Source: an uncultured Lachnospiraceae bacterium
Lineage (GTDB): Bacteria; Bacillota; Clostridia; Lachnospirales; Lachnospiraceae
Length of the DNA stretch: 64,000 nt
NCBI GenBank assembly: GCA_944381405.1
Contig: CALWLA010000006.1
Location: 1 to 64,000, forward strand
Direction of reading: 5' to 3'
In this document: piece after piece, positions 50,518 to 59,041 of the stretch
Layout: each line of letters opens with the position of its first letter
Position numbering within the stretch: the stretch's first letter is position 1
Translations under genes and position numbers: made by a program
Notes under the pieces: model-generated
Database searches by the model: none
Seen by the model: the letters and a program-made list of their open reading frames with translations, nothing else
What the model was told of the DNA's origin: nothing

Positions 50518-51460
50518 GCTCCTGTTCCGCCTTTTCAAAATATCTGCGGTAAATCTCCTCCAGATCGTTATTGAGCCGCCGCATGGAAAGCACCGTACAG
50601 CCTTCTTCCAGCGCCGCCGCAAGGACCTGGTTTCCCACATCCCTGCGGGCGCTTATGACGCAACGGTTTTCCTCCCGGCCCACGCTCAGCACCTCCTCCA
50701 TGGCTCTGATCCGGTTCAGAAGCCCTTCCTCCAAAGGCTCCAGAGCGATCTCGATGATGCACCGCTCGTCCTCAGCGATGCCCCGGGCCAGCTCTCCGAT
50801 GGTGCCGCAGGCCAGAAGCCTTCCCTCCACGAACATGCCTACCCGGTCGCAGATCTGCTGCACCTGGTACAGCTGATGGGAGGACAGGAGGATCGTCCTG
50901 CCGTCCTTCCGGGACAGCTCCTTGATCATCTCCAGAAGCTCCCGCATACCTTCCGGGTCGATGCCCAGGGTAGGTTCGTCCATGATGATCACCTGGGGAT
51001 CCTTGATCAGCACGTCCGCGATTCCAAGCCGCTGCCGCATGCCTCTGGAATAGGTGCCTACCCGCTGGTCCCCCGCTTCGGAAAGCCCGGTCCTAAGCAG
51101 CAGCCGGTCGATGAGCTCCTCCGTCTCTTCATGGGACAGGTCGTTGAGTTCCGCGGTAAACCGCAGGTTTTCCCTGCCGGTGAGATCGTTGTAAAAGCCC
51201 AGATTGTCCGGAAGGTAACCTACCACCCGCCGCACCTCCATGCTCTGCCTCACGCAGTCCAGGCCGCAGATCTCCGCCGTGCCTTCGCTGGGTTCCGTGA
51301 GCCCCGTCAGCATCATGGTAGTGGTGGTTTTTCCAGCGCCGTTGGGGCCCAGCAGCCCGAAGATCTCTCCCTTCCGGATGTCCAGGGACAGCCCGTCCAC
51401 TGCGGTCTTCTTCCCATAGCGCTTCGTCAGCCCCCGCATCCTGATAATCGTTTCATTCAT
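50447..51460 (-). CDS. ABC transporter ATP-binding protein
   Basis: A 337-residue ATPase of the ABC-2 exporter type: Walker A GPNGAGKTTT (about 39-48), signature YSRGMRQRLGIA, Walker B VIIMDEPTLGIDPEG and a SSHQL switch His. A C-terminal extension of about 110 residues is typical of exporters of the CcmA/BcrA class. It follows the NEW3 gene by 21 bases and overlaps the permease gene by 71 bases. The last ~23 codons are read in the overlap. Confidence 0.92.
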   Translation of the reverse strand: MNETIIRMRGLTKRYGKKTAVDGLSLDIRKGEIFGLLGPNGAGKTTTTMMLTGLTEPSEGTAEICGLDCVRQSMEVRRVVGYLPDNLGFYNDLTGRENLRFTAELNDLSHEETEELIDRLLLRTGLSEAGDQRVGTYSRGMRQRLGIADVLIKDPQVIIMDEPTLGIDPEGMRELLEMIKELSRKDGRTILLSSHQLYQVQQICDRVGMFVEGRLLACGTIGELARGIAEDERCIIEIALEPLEEGLLNRIRAMEEVLSVGREENRCVISARRDVGNQVLAAALEEGCTVLSMRRLNNDLEEIYRRYFEKAEQEHDKHTSKTKKTKRFLSGNFEAKT

Positions 51461-51481
51461 AGTCCATACTCCCGCTTTTCA

Positions 51482-52672
51482 TCAGCGCCGTCCGTATTTC
51501 CGGAACATGTAGAAAATCCCGTAAAGCAGCGCCGCGATCACCGCTATGGCCACCACGCCCCATACCATGCTGGTCTCCACGGATACCCGGAAATCGGCAT
51601 CGGCGGATACTTCGCTGGCATCCGCGCTCATGGTCACCACATAGTCGCCCGTCAGGGCATCCTTGGAAGGAGTCACCCGGGCGGTGGCTTCCACGGTTGC
51701 GCCTGCCTCGATCACGTCGATAGTGGGAGTGTCAAAGCTGACAGTCCAGTCGCTGGGGGCGGAAGCCGTGAGATTCACGTTTTTCAGTTCCACGTTGCTG
51801 TTGTTGGTGATGCTCAGGGTCACCGCCTTTTCCTCGTTGGCATGGGTGTCAAAGGAAAGCCGTCCGTCCGGCGTGGAAAGAGCCAGCGCATAGGTTCCGG
51901 TGATCTTCAGGGAAAGGTCCATATCCAAAGTCTCGGTGCCGGAAACCGCGCTGCAGGGGATGGTATAATCCCCGGCGGTAACGTTGTTGGGCGGCACCAC
52001 AGTGATGGTCAACCCCTGGCTGGCCCCTGGCTCCAGCTCCAGGCTGGCTACCTGGGTGCTCTCGCCGCTGGGTTTAAAGGACACCTGCCAGCCTGAAGGG
52101 GCCGAGGAGGAAAGGCTGTAAGTCTGGGTTTCCGAGCTGTTGTTCACCAGAGTCGCGTTATAGGAAAAGCTGGCGTCCGCCGCCCCTTCCTGTTCCGGGT
52201 ATTCCGAGGAAAAATCTCCCTGGCTCACCGTCAGCTCGTTCACCTCCAGGGAAATGGGCAGGGTATCCGTCACCGCCCCGTCCACGCTGGCGGCGACTGT
52301 CACCTGATAGGTGCCGTCCTGGGTGTCCGCCGGAATGGTGACCTGCAGGGTGGCCGTGGCGGTGTCCGTTCCGGTAGGCACATGGACGCTGGTGATGCGT
52401 TTCCCACCGCCGGAAATGTAGCCCTCCCAGCCCTCGGGAAGGGAGGTGATGGAAAGGGCCGCGTCCGCCGCCGCGCCGTTATTATCCATATCCAGCGTAA
52501 AGCTCAGGCTCTCTCCTGCCTTTGCGGAGGTGCCCGGATATTCCGTATGCAGATCCACGGCGGCAAAGGCCGTCAGGCTGCCGCCCCATAGGGCCGCCGC
52601 CGCTATGCCCGCTGCAAGAAAGGCCTTTCCGCCTTTTCCCCTTTTCAAGTGCTCTTTGAAACTGTGCTTCAT
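51482..52672 (-). CDS. NEW3-domain surface protein with C-terminal anchor
   Basis: A 396-residue exported protein. Signal peptide (FLAAGIAAAALWGGSLTAFA, about 20-39) is followed by three or more Ig-like NEW3 repeats, each with a pattern like LPEGWEGYIS, APSGWQVSFKP and APSDWTVSFD and an ending such as AGDYTI or TGDYVV. A C-terminal membrane helix (MVWGVVAIAVIAALLYGIFY) and a short basic tail anchor it. ATG 52672 follows AGGAGAGTTTACT. First gene of the exporter group; an extended -10 TGCTAAAAT lies upstream (complement of 52706-52714). It probably acts with the ABC-2 pair at the surface. Confidence 0.87.
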   Translation of the reverse strand: MKHSFKEHLKRGKGGKAFLAAGIAAAALWGGSLTAFAAVDLHTEYPGTSAKAGESLSFTLDMDNNGAAADAALSITSLPEGWEGYISGGGKRITSVHVPTGTDTATATLQVTIPADTQDGTYQVTVAASVDGAVTDTLPISLEVNELTVSQGDFSSEYPEQEGAADASFSYNATLVNNSSETQTYSLSSSAPSGWQVSFKPSGESTQVASLELEPGASQGLTITVVPPNNVTAGDYTIPCSAVSGTETLDMDLSLKITGTYALALSTPDGRLSFDTHANEEKAVTLSITNNSNVELKNVNLTASAPSDWTVSFDTPTIDVIEAGATVEATARVTPSKDALTGDYVVTMSADASEVSADADFRVSVETSMVWGVVAIAVIAALLYGIFYMFRKYGRR

Positions 52673-52737
52673 AGTAAACTCTCCTTGCTTTTTCAAATTG
52701 CAGCCATTTTAGCACGGGAACCTGAAATCAATCTGAA

Positions 52738-52776
52738 AAAAGGAACGGCACCTCAAAAAGAGATGTCGTTCCTTTC
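52738..52776 (-). terminator. Terminator after apbE
   Basis: AAAGGAACG pairs with CGTTCCTTT, with further inner pairs (CA/TG, CTC/GAG) around an A-rich loop; TTTTTT follows on the minus strand. Confidence 0.75.
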
Positions 52777-52850
52777 CGATATCGTTTTTTCTTCCATTCC
52801 AAAACCCGAAAAGATATGGGCCGGAGCTTTCCTGCTGCCCGCTTCCGGCA

Positions 52851-54029
52851 TCAGCTCCCGGCTTCCAGGATCTCGTAGCCCGGCGCTTCCTCGAGAATCA
52901 GGCTTCCGCCTCCCTCCGAGGCCCTGATGCTTCCGTCCTTTCCAAAGAAATAGGCATAATAAGGGCCGGCTGCCTCCCCTTTCCGGAGGGCTTCCCCTTC
53001 CGTTTCCCCTGTTTTTTCTCCGGCAGCCTGCCTTTCGTTCCACTCCCGAAGAAACCGAAGCCCTTCCTCCCTTCCCTTGATGAACAGGGTGGTGGCCAGG
53101 GCGTCGCAGTAAAAGGATTCCGGTCCCGCCACCGCCACCGCCGCAAGCTCGTTCTGCACCGGATACCCGTCCTCTGTGCTGAGGATGTGATGGTAATGAA
53201 TCCCATTTTCCTCAAAATACCGCTCGTAGATCCCAGCGGTCACCACGCTGATATCCCTTGAGGAAAGCACCGCCGCCTCCTCAGCGCTTTCCTTGTCCGG
53301 CTTCCTTAAGCCGATCCGGAAGGGCTCCCCCTCCGGCAGCTCCCCAAGGCACAGCACGTTTCCTCCGAGATTGATGATGGCGGAGGATACGCCCGCTTCC
53401 AGCAGGCTTTCCTTCAGCCGGTCTGCGATATAGCCCTTAGCCACGGCTCCCACGTCGATCTGAAGTTCTGGATCCTCCGTGCAGAAATAGTCCTGCTGCC
53501 CTTCCCGCTCCAGCCAGAAGCCCTGGGGATCGCAGGCGGAAAGGGCCGCCTGTATCTCCGCCTCCGGCGGAACGGTCTTCCGGTTTTTCACGTCCCACAG
53601 CCGGGACAGTCTGCCCACCGTCATGTCCAGCTCATTTCCCGAAAGGGCTCCGAAGGCCTGGCTCAGAGCCAGCAGCTCCGCTGTCTCCCGGCTCACCGCC
53701 ACCCGGCCCTCCCTCCGGCCGTTGATCCTGCCGATGTCGGAATCCGGATCAGACCAGCTGAACAGTCCGTCATACCGGGAAAGCTCCGCCGCCGCCCGGT
53801 CCAACGCCTCCTGCCCGCCCCCTGCATAAAGAGTCAGGGTGCAGACCGTATCAAGAGAAAAGGCCGAACGGCTCAGGGGATAGATATCCCCCGCCTCGGC
53901 CTCTGTTTCCGTTTTCTCCCGGACCGCTGCCTGCCGCCGCGCCGCGTCCTCCGGGCTATCCGTCAGAATGATCAGACAGACCGCTCCTATCAGCGCCGCC
54001 ACCGGCAGGATCCGTTTTATCAATTCCAT
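52851..54029 (-). CDS. apbE: FAD:protein FMN transferase (ApbE)
   Basis: A 392-residue flavin transferase that attaches FMN covalently to a Thr/Ser in RnfD/RnfG or NqrC-type and other surface flavoproteins. An N-terminal hydrophobic helix (LPVAALIGAVCLIIL) anchors it without a canonical lipobox. Family motifs are SDIGRIN, LDMTVGRLSRLWDV, IDVGAVAKGYIADRL and INLGGNVL, then the metal-binding ATTLFI region (DALATTLF). A Glu/Gly-rich insert near residue 345 is lineage-like. ATG 54029; a GTG one codon upstream is equally near the AAAGGA site. No Rnf or other FMN-target genes lie in the window. Confidence 0.9.
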   Translation of the reverse strand: MELIKRILPVAALIGAVCLIILTDSPEDAARRQAAVREKTETEAEAGDIYPLSRSAFSLDTVCTLTLYAGGGQEALDRAAAELSRYDGLFSWSDPDSDIGRINGRREGRVAVSRETAELLALSQAFGALSGNELDMTVGRLSRLWDVKNRKTVPPEAEIQAALSACDPQGFWLEREGQQDYFCTEDPELQIDVGAVAKGYIADRLKESLLEAGVSSAIINLGGNVLCLGELPEGEPFRIGLRKPDKESAEEAAVLSSRDISVVTAGIYERYFEENGIHYHHILSTEDGYPVQNELAAVAVAGPESFYCDALATTLFIKGREEGLRFLREWNERQAAGEKTGETEGEALRKGEAAGPYYAYFFGKDGSIRASEGGGSLILEEAPGYEILEAGS

Positions 54030-54072
54030 CACGATGTTCCTTTTCCCCTTGCGTTTCCCCGGACTGCCGCCT

Positions 54073-55461
54073 TTAGTTGTGGCATACCACGATGGTGCCT
54101 ACCTTTACCATGTCGTAAAGGGCCGGTACCTTTGAGGGGGGCAGATTGACGCAGCCGTGGGAACCGTTGGTCTTGTAAATGCTGCCGCCGAAGGAGCCTC
54201 TCCAGTTGGCGTCGTGAAGGCCGATGCCTCCGTTAAAGGGCATCCAGTAGGATACCGGCTGCTCGTATTCCGGCTTGCCGTTCACCATCTTGCCCCGCAG
54301 CACCCGGTTCCGCTCCTTGGAATAGATGCTGTATACGCCGTCCGGCGTGGTATAGTTTTTGGAAACGTTTCCGGTAACGCAGGGAGCGTCCCATACCACT
54401 GCTCCGTCCCTGAAATAATAAACATGCTGCCGGGCCAGATCCACCTCCACAAAGGTGCCGCCCCATTCCGGCATGGTGTAGGAATTGCCCTTTCTGGCCC
54501 ATACCGGCTCTCTGGTCTGGCTCTGGCAGGTCCTGATGGCCTCCGCAAGGGCTGCCGTCTCCGCCGCAGCATCCATCTGCCAGCCATATACGGTGGTCAG
54601 ACCCACCTGGGCGCCGCTGCCGCCGGTAAAGGTCCGGTAGGTGCCGGAGGTATCGTATTTCTGCTTCAGCCCGTTCACATAGGCGCTGATGCTTTCCTGA
54701 TTGAGGGCCATCTGGCCGTTGGCGTCGGTACCCGTGATCCAGGTAGCGATCTGAGAGCCGGGAAGCACCTCCTGGGAGCCCCGGATCTGATAGGTGATCT
54801 GCATGCCGGATACCGCGTTCATCTGCGCCAGGAGGTTGTTGAGGTTTTCATCCGTGGAACGGATGGTGATCTGATCGTAGACCCCGATGGCGTTTAGATC
54901 CAGTTCCTTCTGCCGGTTGGTCACCGCATCCCGGATGGCGGCCTTGGTGGCCTCCACGTTCAGGGAGTTGCCCTCCACCTCCGGCAGGATCGTAAAGGGC
55001 TGTCCCTCCTGATAAGCCGAGATCCTGGCATTTTCCGTCTTGGTCTGCTGGGCGATGCAGTTCAGGGAATTCATCCTGGCCTCCAGCTTTTCCTCGCTGA
55101 AGGTGGCGGTTCCCGTGATCTCCGTATTCAGAGGCACGTTCGTGCCGAAGACCCTGCCGTTGGCATTCTGGGTATCCAGCACCTGCTGAAAGGCCGCAGG
55201 GTCAAACTGGGTGCCCAGGTCGATGTCCTGATAGCTGATGGTTTCCTCAGCCCCGCCCTTTTCCAGTATGGTCAGTACATAGTAATTGGAGCTGTAGGCC
55301 GAAATGGTGTCCATGGCCTCCTGGGGGGTCATGCCTCCTACCTGGAATCCGTTGATCTTGGATCCCGTAATATAAGTGCTGTTATCCGCCAGGGCCGTAA
55401 ACGCGCTGCCCAGCATAAACAGCAGGGTGAAGAGCAGTCCCCGGACAAGTCCCTTTTTCAT
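54073..55461 (-). CDS. L,D-transpeptidase with YoaR-like (PG-binding_4) repeats
   Basis: A 462-residue exported cell-wall enzyme. Signal peptide (LLFTLLFMLGSAFTALA) is followed by two PG_binding_4/YoaR-like domains (about 30-310). The C-terminal YkuD catalytic domain (about 340-462) has the GSHGCVNLPP active-site motif with the nucleophile Cys and the preceding His (GIGLHDANW). It cross-links peptidoglycan 3-3 or attaches proteins. ATG 55461; an in-frame TTG at 55470 lies closer to the GGGAG site and could be used. It is separated from apbE by 43 bases. Confidence 0.9.
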   Translation of the reverse strand: MKKGLVRGLLFTLLFMLGSAFTALADNSTYITGSKINGFQVGGMTPQEAMDTISAYSSNYYVLTILEKGGAEETISYQDIDLGTQFDPAAFQQVLDTQNANGRVFGTNVPLNTEITGTATFSEEKLEARMNSLNCIAQQTKTENARISAYQEGQPFTILPEVEGNSLNVEATKAAIRDAVTNRQKELDLNAIGVYDQITIRSTDENLNNLLAQMNAVSGMQITYQIRGSQEVLPGSQIATWITGTDANGQMALNQESISAYVNGLKQKYDTSGTYRTFTGGSGAQVGLTTVYGWQMDAAAETAALAEAIRTCQSQTREPVWARKGNSYTMPEWGGTFVEVDLARQHVYYFRDGAVVWDAPCVTGNVSKNYTTPDGVYSIYSKERNRVLRGKMVNGKPEYEQPVSYWMPFNGGIGLHDANWRGSFGGSIYKTNGSHGCVNLPPSKVPALYDMVKVGTIVVCHN

Positions 55462-55541
55462 ACGCTTCAAAACTCCCTTCTCTTATCATTTTCCGACTCC
55501 GGCAGCCTGGGGCCGCCTTCCGGTTCTTTTACTTATTATGG

Positions 55542-55550
55542 AGTATAGCA
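55542..55550 (-). promoter_or_regulatory. Extended -10 promoter element of the L,D-transpeptidase gene
   Basis: Minus strand TGCTATACT (complement of 55542-55550), 80 bases before the start codon. No strong -35, as allowed for extended -10 promoters. Confidence 0.45.
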
Positions 55551-55586
55551 CAAAACCTGCAGGCCGTTTCTTACGCTTTCATTACA

Positions 55587-56408
55587 TTACCCCGCAGCGC
55601 CTTCCTCCTGTCCCATGGCAGAGCCTTTCCCTCCTGCCGAAGGGGCAGGCCCCTGGTCTCCCACAAGCTTCAGGTTCTGATACCGCTGCTGGATCCATTC
55701 ATCCGTAAAGTGCTCGTCCACATATTCCTCCGCCCAGTTTCTGGGCTCCTGCTGCCCGTCTCTTTGGTGCATCCGGTACAGGGCCGCCGCAGAGATGGAG
55801 ATGTCAAAAAAGAAAAACACCACCAGCACCCAGGTCAGGATCTTTCCGAAAAGGATGGGCAGCCGCTCGATGCCCTTGCTCATCCAGGGATACAGGATCT
55901 TCAGCCACACGATGGCCATGATGCCCCAGAAGAAGCAGTACAGCAGGTTGATCCTGCCGTTCAGGTTAAAGCGCATGTGGCTGTAATCCCAGAAGACGCA
56001 GCCGAAGGCCTTTTCCGTAAAGACGGAACAGAGATATTCAAAAATGCCTCCCAGCACGGTTCCCGCGATCAGGATATACCGGTCCTCCCAGTTGATCATC
56101 CGGTGCAGAAACAGGGTCAGGAGAAAGCAGCCCAGGCCCCATACCAGGGAAAACTGGCCGAAGACCAGAGAACTGCGGCTCATCCATTCCCCGTGGGTGA
56201 TCCGCACAAACAGCGTCTCCACGATGTCCCCGTAAAAGGATCCCAGCACGAACACCCAGAACAGCTTGTAAAAGCCGCAGCCGTCGGCAAAGACCTGCTT
56301 CTGCCGGATCACATGATCCTGTCGTTCCTTTTTCGGCAGGGTGGCGTGCTCCTTGACATGGGCGCTGGCCTCCTGGTAGCGCTGCAAAAGCTCCCTCAAA
56401 TCCTTCAT
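55587..56408 (-). CDS. CmpB-like putative ABC-transporter permease (PF06541 type)
   Basis: A 273-residue membrane protein. The N-terminal 50 residues are a charged helix. About five hydrophobic segments follow, with the family features VFGQFSLVWGLGC and GGIFEYLCSVFTEKAFGCVFWDYS then FNLNGRINLLYCFFWG. The C-terminal tail is hydrophilic (Gly/Gln/Glu). Despite the family name no transport role is proven. Its start overlaps the stop of the MATE gene by 4 bases. Confidence 0.82.
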   Translation of the reverse strand: MKDLRELLQRYQEASAHVKEHATLPKKERQDHVIRQKQVFADGCGFYKLFWVFVLGSFYGDIVETLFVRITHGEWMSRSSLVFGQFSLVWGLGCFLLTLFLHRMINWEDRYILIAGTVLGGIFEYLCSVFTEKAFGCVFWDYSHMRFNLNGRINLLYCFFWGIMAIVWLKILYPWMSKGIERLPILFGKILTWVLVVFFFFDISISAAALYRMHQRDGQQEPRNWAEEYVDEHFTDEWIQQRYQNLKLVGDQGPAPSAGGKGSAMGQEEGAAG

Positions 56409-57772
56409 CGATCAGTTACCTCCTGTTCCATTTTCAAGATCAGCTTTCTGCAGACCAGATAGGCCAACGCCAGGGATATAAGATCCGCCGCAGGCTGGGC
56501 CGCGATCACGCCGCCGAGCCCGAATACCGGCGGCAGCAAAAGCATCAGGGGGATAAAGCAGATTCCCTGCCGCAGGGAGGATACAAAAGTGGCCCTGAGC
56601 CCGTAGCCGATGGTCTGAGTAAACATATTTGTCATGGTGATATAGGCCGTAAAGGCCAGGGTCACCGCCTGGGCCCTGAGGGCCGCCGTACCGATGGCGA
56701 TCACCTGCAGGTCGTCCCGCCGGAAGGCGGTGATGATGGGCCGGGCCAGGCAGAAAGCCAGCACCGCCAGCACAAGCAGTATCCTGGTGGTGACCCGGAC
56801 GCAGAAGCGGAAGGAATCCAGCACCCGCCGGTAATTCCCCGCCCCGTAATTAAAGCCGCACACCGGCTGAAAGCCCTGGCCGAAGCCGATGATGGCGGAG
56901 TTGATGAAGTTCACAAAGCGGGACACGATGGACAGGGCCGCAATGGCTGCATCCCCGTAGGGCTGGGCCGCAAAGTTCATCACGATCACCGCCAGGCTGG
57001 AAATGCCCTGCCGGGAGAGGGAAGGCAGCCCCGTCCCCAGGATGCTCCGGTACATGGAAAGGCTTGGCCGGAAATTTCTCAGGCGTATGCTGAGGCAGCT
57101 CTTCCGGAAATTGCACTGGCAGCTTAGGATCACAAAGGACACGATCTGGCTTACGGCCGTGGCGATGGCCGCTCCGGAGATCCCCATATCAAAGCCGAAG
57201 ATCAGGATCGGATCCAGGAACATGTTCAGCACGCCTCCCGCCGTAATGCCCACCATGGCGTAAAAGGCGTTTCCCTGAAACCGCAGCATATTGTTCATGC
57301 CCAGGGCGCACATCATAAAGGGCGCCGCCAGCAGGATGTATTTCGCATAATCCACCGCATAGGGAGCGATGGTCTCCGTGGCCCCAAGCCACATCACCAG
57401 CCGGTCGATGTTGCAAAGGAGGAGGGCCGCAGCCAGGGCTCCCGTCAGCAGCTCCGTAAAGTAACACACCGCAGCCACCACCTCCGCCCGCTCCTGTTTC
57501 TGCTGTCCCAGAAGCCTGGCGATGTGGTTGCCGCTGCCCATGCCGATCATGAAGGCCAGGGCCTGGATCAGGGCCATCAGGGAAAAGATGACGCCCACTG
57601 CGCCGGAGGCCTGGGTATTGATCTGGCTGACGAAAAAGGTGTCCGCCATGTTGTAGATGGCCGTCACCAGCATGCTGATGATGGTGGGCACCGCCATCCG
57701 GGGGATCAGCTGCTCCACCGGCTCTTCCATCATCTGCCTGTATCGTTCTTCCTGAGTGATCTGATGTTTCAT
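56405..57772 (-). CDS. MATE-family efflux transporter (second)
   Basis: A 455-residue carrier of about twelve membrane helices in two halves. MATE segments include QINTQASGAVGVIFSLMALIQ in the first half and GYGLRATFVSSLRQGICFIPL in the second; a FNYGAGNYRRV loop lies between. It is of the clostridial MepA-like type. It is not closely similar to the MATE protein at 43818-45197. ATG 57772 follows GGAGGTAGC. Cargo unknown. Confidence 0.9.
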   Translation of the reverse strand: MKHQITQEERYRQMMEEPVEQLIPRMAVPTIISMLVTAIYNMADTFFVSQINTQASGAVGVIFSLMALIQALAFMIGMGSGNHIARLLGQQKQERAEVVAAVCYFTELLTGALAAALLLCNIDRLVMWLGATETIAPYAVDYAKYILLAAPFMMCALGMNNMLRFQGNAFYAMVGITAGGVLNMFLDPILIFGFDMGISGAAIATAVSQIVSFVILSCQCNFRKSCLSIRLRNFRPSLSMYRSILGTGLPSLSRQGISSLAVIVMNFAAQPYGDAAIAALSIVSRFVNFINSAIIGFGQGFQPVCGFNYGAGNYRRVLDSFRFCVRVTTRILLVLAVLAFCLARPIITAFRRDDLQVIAIGTAALRAQAVTLAFTAYITMTNMFTQTIGYGLRATFVSSLRQGICFIPLMLLLPPVFGLGGVIAAQPAADLISLALAYLVCRKLILKMEQEVTDR

Positions 57773-57788
57773 GCTACCTCCGTTTCCT

Positions 57789-57875
57789 GGGGGCTTCCTC
57801 CCGCCAGGACGCAGTCCGGTCCCGGCCCCCCGCCGGGGTTCAGTCCCTCCCCGGGGCCCCGTCGGGGCTTAGTCC
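57789..57875 (-). repeat. Three-unit 29-base tandem repeat spanning the yitT stop codon
   Basis: Units 57847-57875, 57818-57846 and 57789-57817 are each exactly 29 bases. On the minus strand each begins GGACT and has a CCCCG-CGGGG-like centre, becoming more degenerate away from the gene. The first unit contains the TAA stop. Confidence 0.6.
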
Positions 57876-58723
57876 GCTTCCTCCAGGAAGCCCTCGCCCC
57901 GCACCTCCTTGGCGTCTGTTACGATGACAAAGGCTCCCGGGTCCGTCTCCTGGATGATATCCTTCAGCTGGGGCACCTCCCTGGGGCCCACCACGCAAAA
58001 CAGCATTTCCTTCCGTTTTCCCGTATACATGCCCCGGATATGGAGGGCGGAAGCCCCTCGTTCCATTTCCTGCAGGATCCGCCGGGCGATATCCTCCGTC
58101 CGGTCGGAGATGATATAAACCATCTTGGCAAACTTCGGGCCGTCGATGATGCTGTCAGAGATCTTCGTCACGATGGCCACGGCGATCACCGCATAGAGGG
58201 CGGCGTTGACGCCGAAAATGGAAGCGCCCAGCAGTACCACCAGGCCGTCCAGCACCATCAGGATCTGGGCTACGGAACGGTGCCGCATGAAATGCTGGAT
58301 ATCCGCCGCCAGCATGTCGGTGCCGCCGGTGGTGGCTCTGGACATGAACACAAAGCCGGTGCCGATGCCGGTGATGATGCCTCCGAAAAGGGCGGAAAGC
58401 AGCGGGTCGTTTTCCGCGATGAGGGGCCGCTCCGGGATCACCCAGAGGGCCAAAGACAACACCGCCGTAGACATCAGGGTCCGCACCATGAACTTCCATC
58501 CCTTGATCAGATAGGTGACGATAAAGAGGGGGATGTTCATCACCGTGTTGGTGACCCAAAGGGGTATGGAAAAAAGCCGGTTGAAAATAACCGCAAAGCC
58601 GGAGACCCCGCCCGTGACCATTTCCGCCGGGTCGAATACGTTCTTGATGGCATAGCCGATGAGAAAGGATCCCAGTATGATCCACAGATAATCCCGCACT
58701 GTTTCTTTCCGCAGTCCCTTCAT
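57869..58723 (-). CDS. YitT-family membrane protein (DUF161/DUF2179)
   Basis: A 284-residue protein. Five hydrophobic helices (about 10-190), with FDPAEMVTGGVSGFAVI, GTGFVFMSRATTGGTDMLA and ALYAVIAVAIVTKISD, are the family's conserved loops. The C-terminal cytoplasmic DUF2179 domain (about 205-275) includes VYIISDRTEDIARRILQEMERG and FCVVGPREVPQLKDII. Function unknown; members are sometimes linked to ion or redox balance. ATG 58723; promoter at 58788-58816. Its stop codon lies in a tandem repeat. Confidence 0.9.
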   Translation of the reverse strand: MKGLRKETVRDYLWIILGSFLIGYAIKNVFDPAEMVTGGVSGFAVIFNRLFSIPLWVTNTVMNIPLFIVTYLIKGWKFMVRTLMSTAVLSLALWVIPERPLIAENDPLLSALFGGIITGIGTGFVFMSRATTGGTDMLAADIQHFMRHRSVAQILMVLDGLVVLLGASIFGVNAALYAVIAVAIVTKISDSIIDGPKFAKMVYIISDRTEDIARRILQEMERGASALHIRGMYTGKRKEMLFCVVGPREVPQLKDIIQETDPGAFVIVTDAKEVRGEGFLEEAD

Positions 58724-58787
58724 GTCCCCGTCCTCCTGTACTTCTGCTTTTCAGCTCTTCCGTCACTGGCTGTGCCGCGCTTTTTTC

Positions 58788-58816
58788 AGTATAGCATTTT
58801 AAAATAAGGCTTACAA
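58788..58816 (-). promoter_or_regulatory. Promoter of the YitT gene
   Basis: Minus strand: -35 TTGTAA (complement of 58811-58816), exact 17-base spacer, extended -10 TGC-TATACT (TATACT is the complement of 58788-58793). Confidence 0.65.
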
Positions 58817-58822
58817 GCCAAA

Positions 58823-58860
58823 GGCGCGCCCCGGAGGGAAGTCCCCTCCAAAAGCGCGCC
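58823..58860 (-). terminator. GC-rich hairpin after dnaJ
   Basis: GGCGCGC pairs with GCGCGCC, with an inner GGAGGG/CCCTCC pair. No strong T-run. It probably ends or stabilises the dnaJ transcript. Confidence 0.5.
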
Positions 58861-58900
58861 TTGCCGCCGCATCCCTGCGGCTTCTTTCGATTCTCTGTTT

Positions 58901-58940
58901 TTCTGTTATATAGGGTCCTTTTCCGTTATATAAGGTCCCG
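58901..58940. repeat. Two-unit 20-base tandem repeat downstream of dnaJ
   Basis: 58901-58920 and 58921-58940 are two adjacent 20-base units sharing GTTATATA and GGTCC, with four differences. Confidence 0.6.
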
Positions 58941-58981
58941 GTTTTCCCTTCCGGCTCTCGTTTTTTCGGAGCAGCCTCCTT

Positions 58982-59041
58982 TACGCCTTAGGGATCTTCC
59001 GGATCTTCTCCTACGCCTTAGGGCTCCTCCGGATTTTCTCC
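58982..59041 (-). repeat. Two-unit 30-base tandem repeat spanning the dnaJ stop codon
   Basis: 59012-59041 (holding the last codons and TAA of dnaJ) and 58982-59011 are two adjacent 30-base units. The copy keeps the frame and would encode a second near-identical ending with its own stop (GENPEEP-stop, then GVGEDPEDP-stop). Confidence 0.7.

Noticed and set aside
52697-52850. Considered a small gene between the NEW3 gene and apbE
   Set aside because: The interval is explained by the NEW3 promoter and the apbE terminator; open frames there lack ribosome sites.
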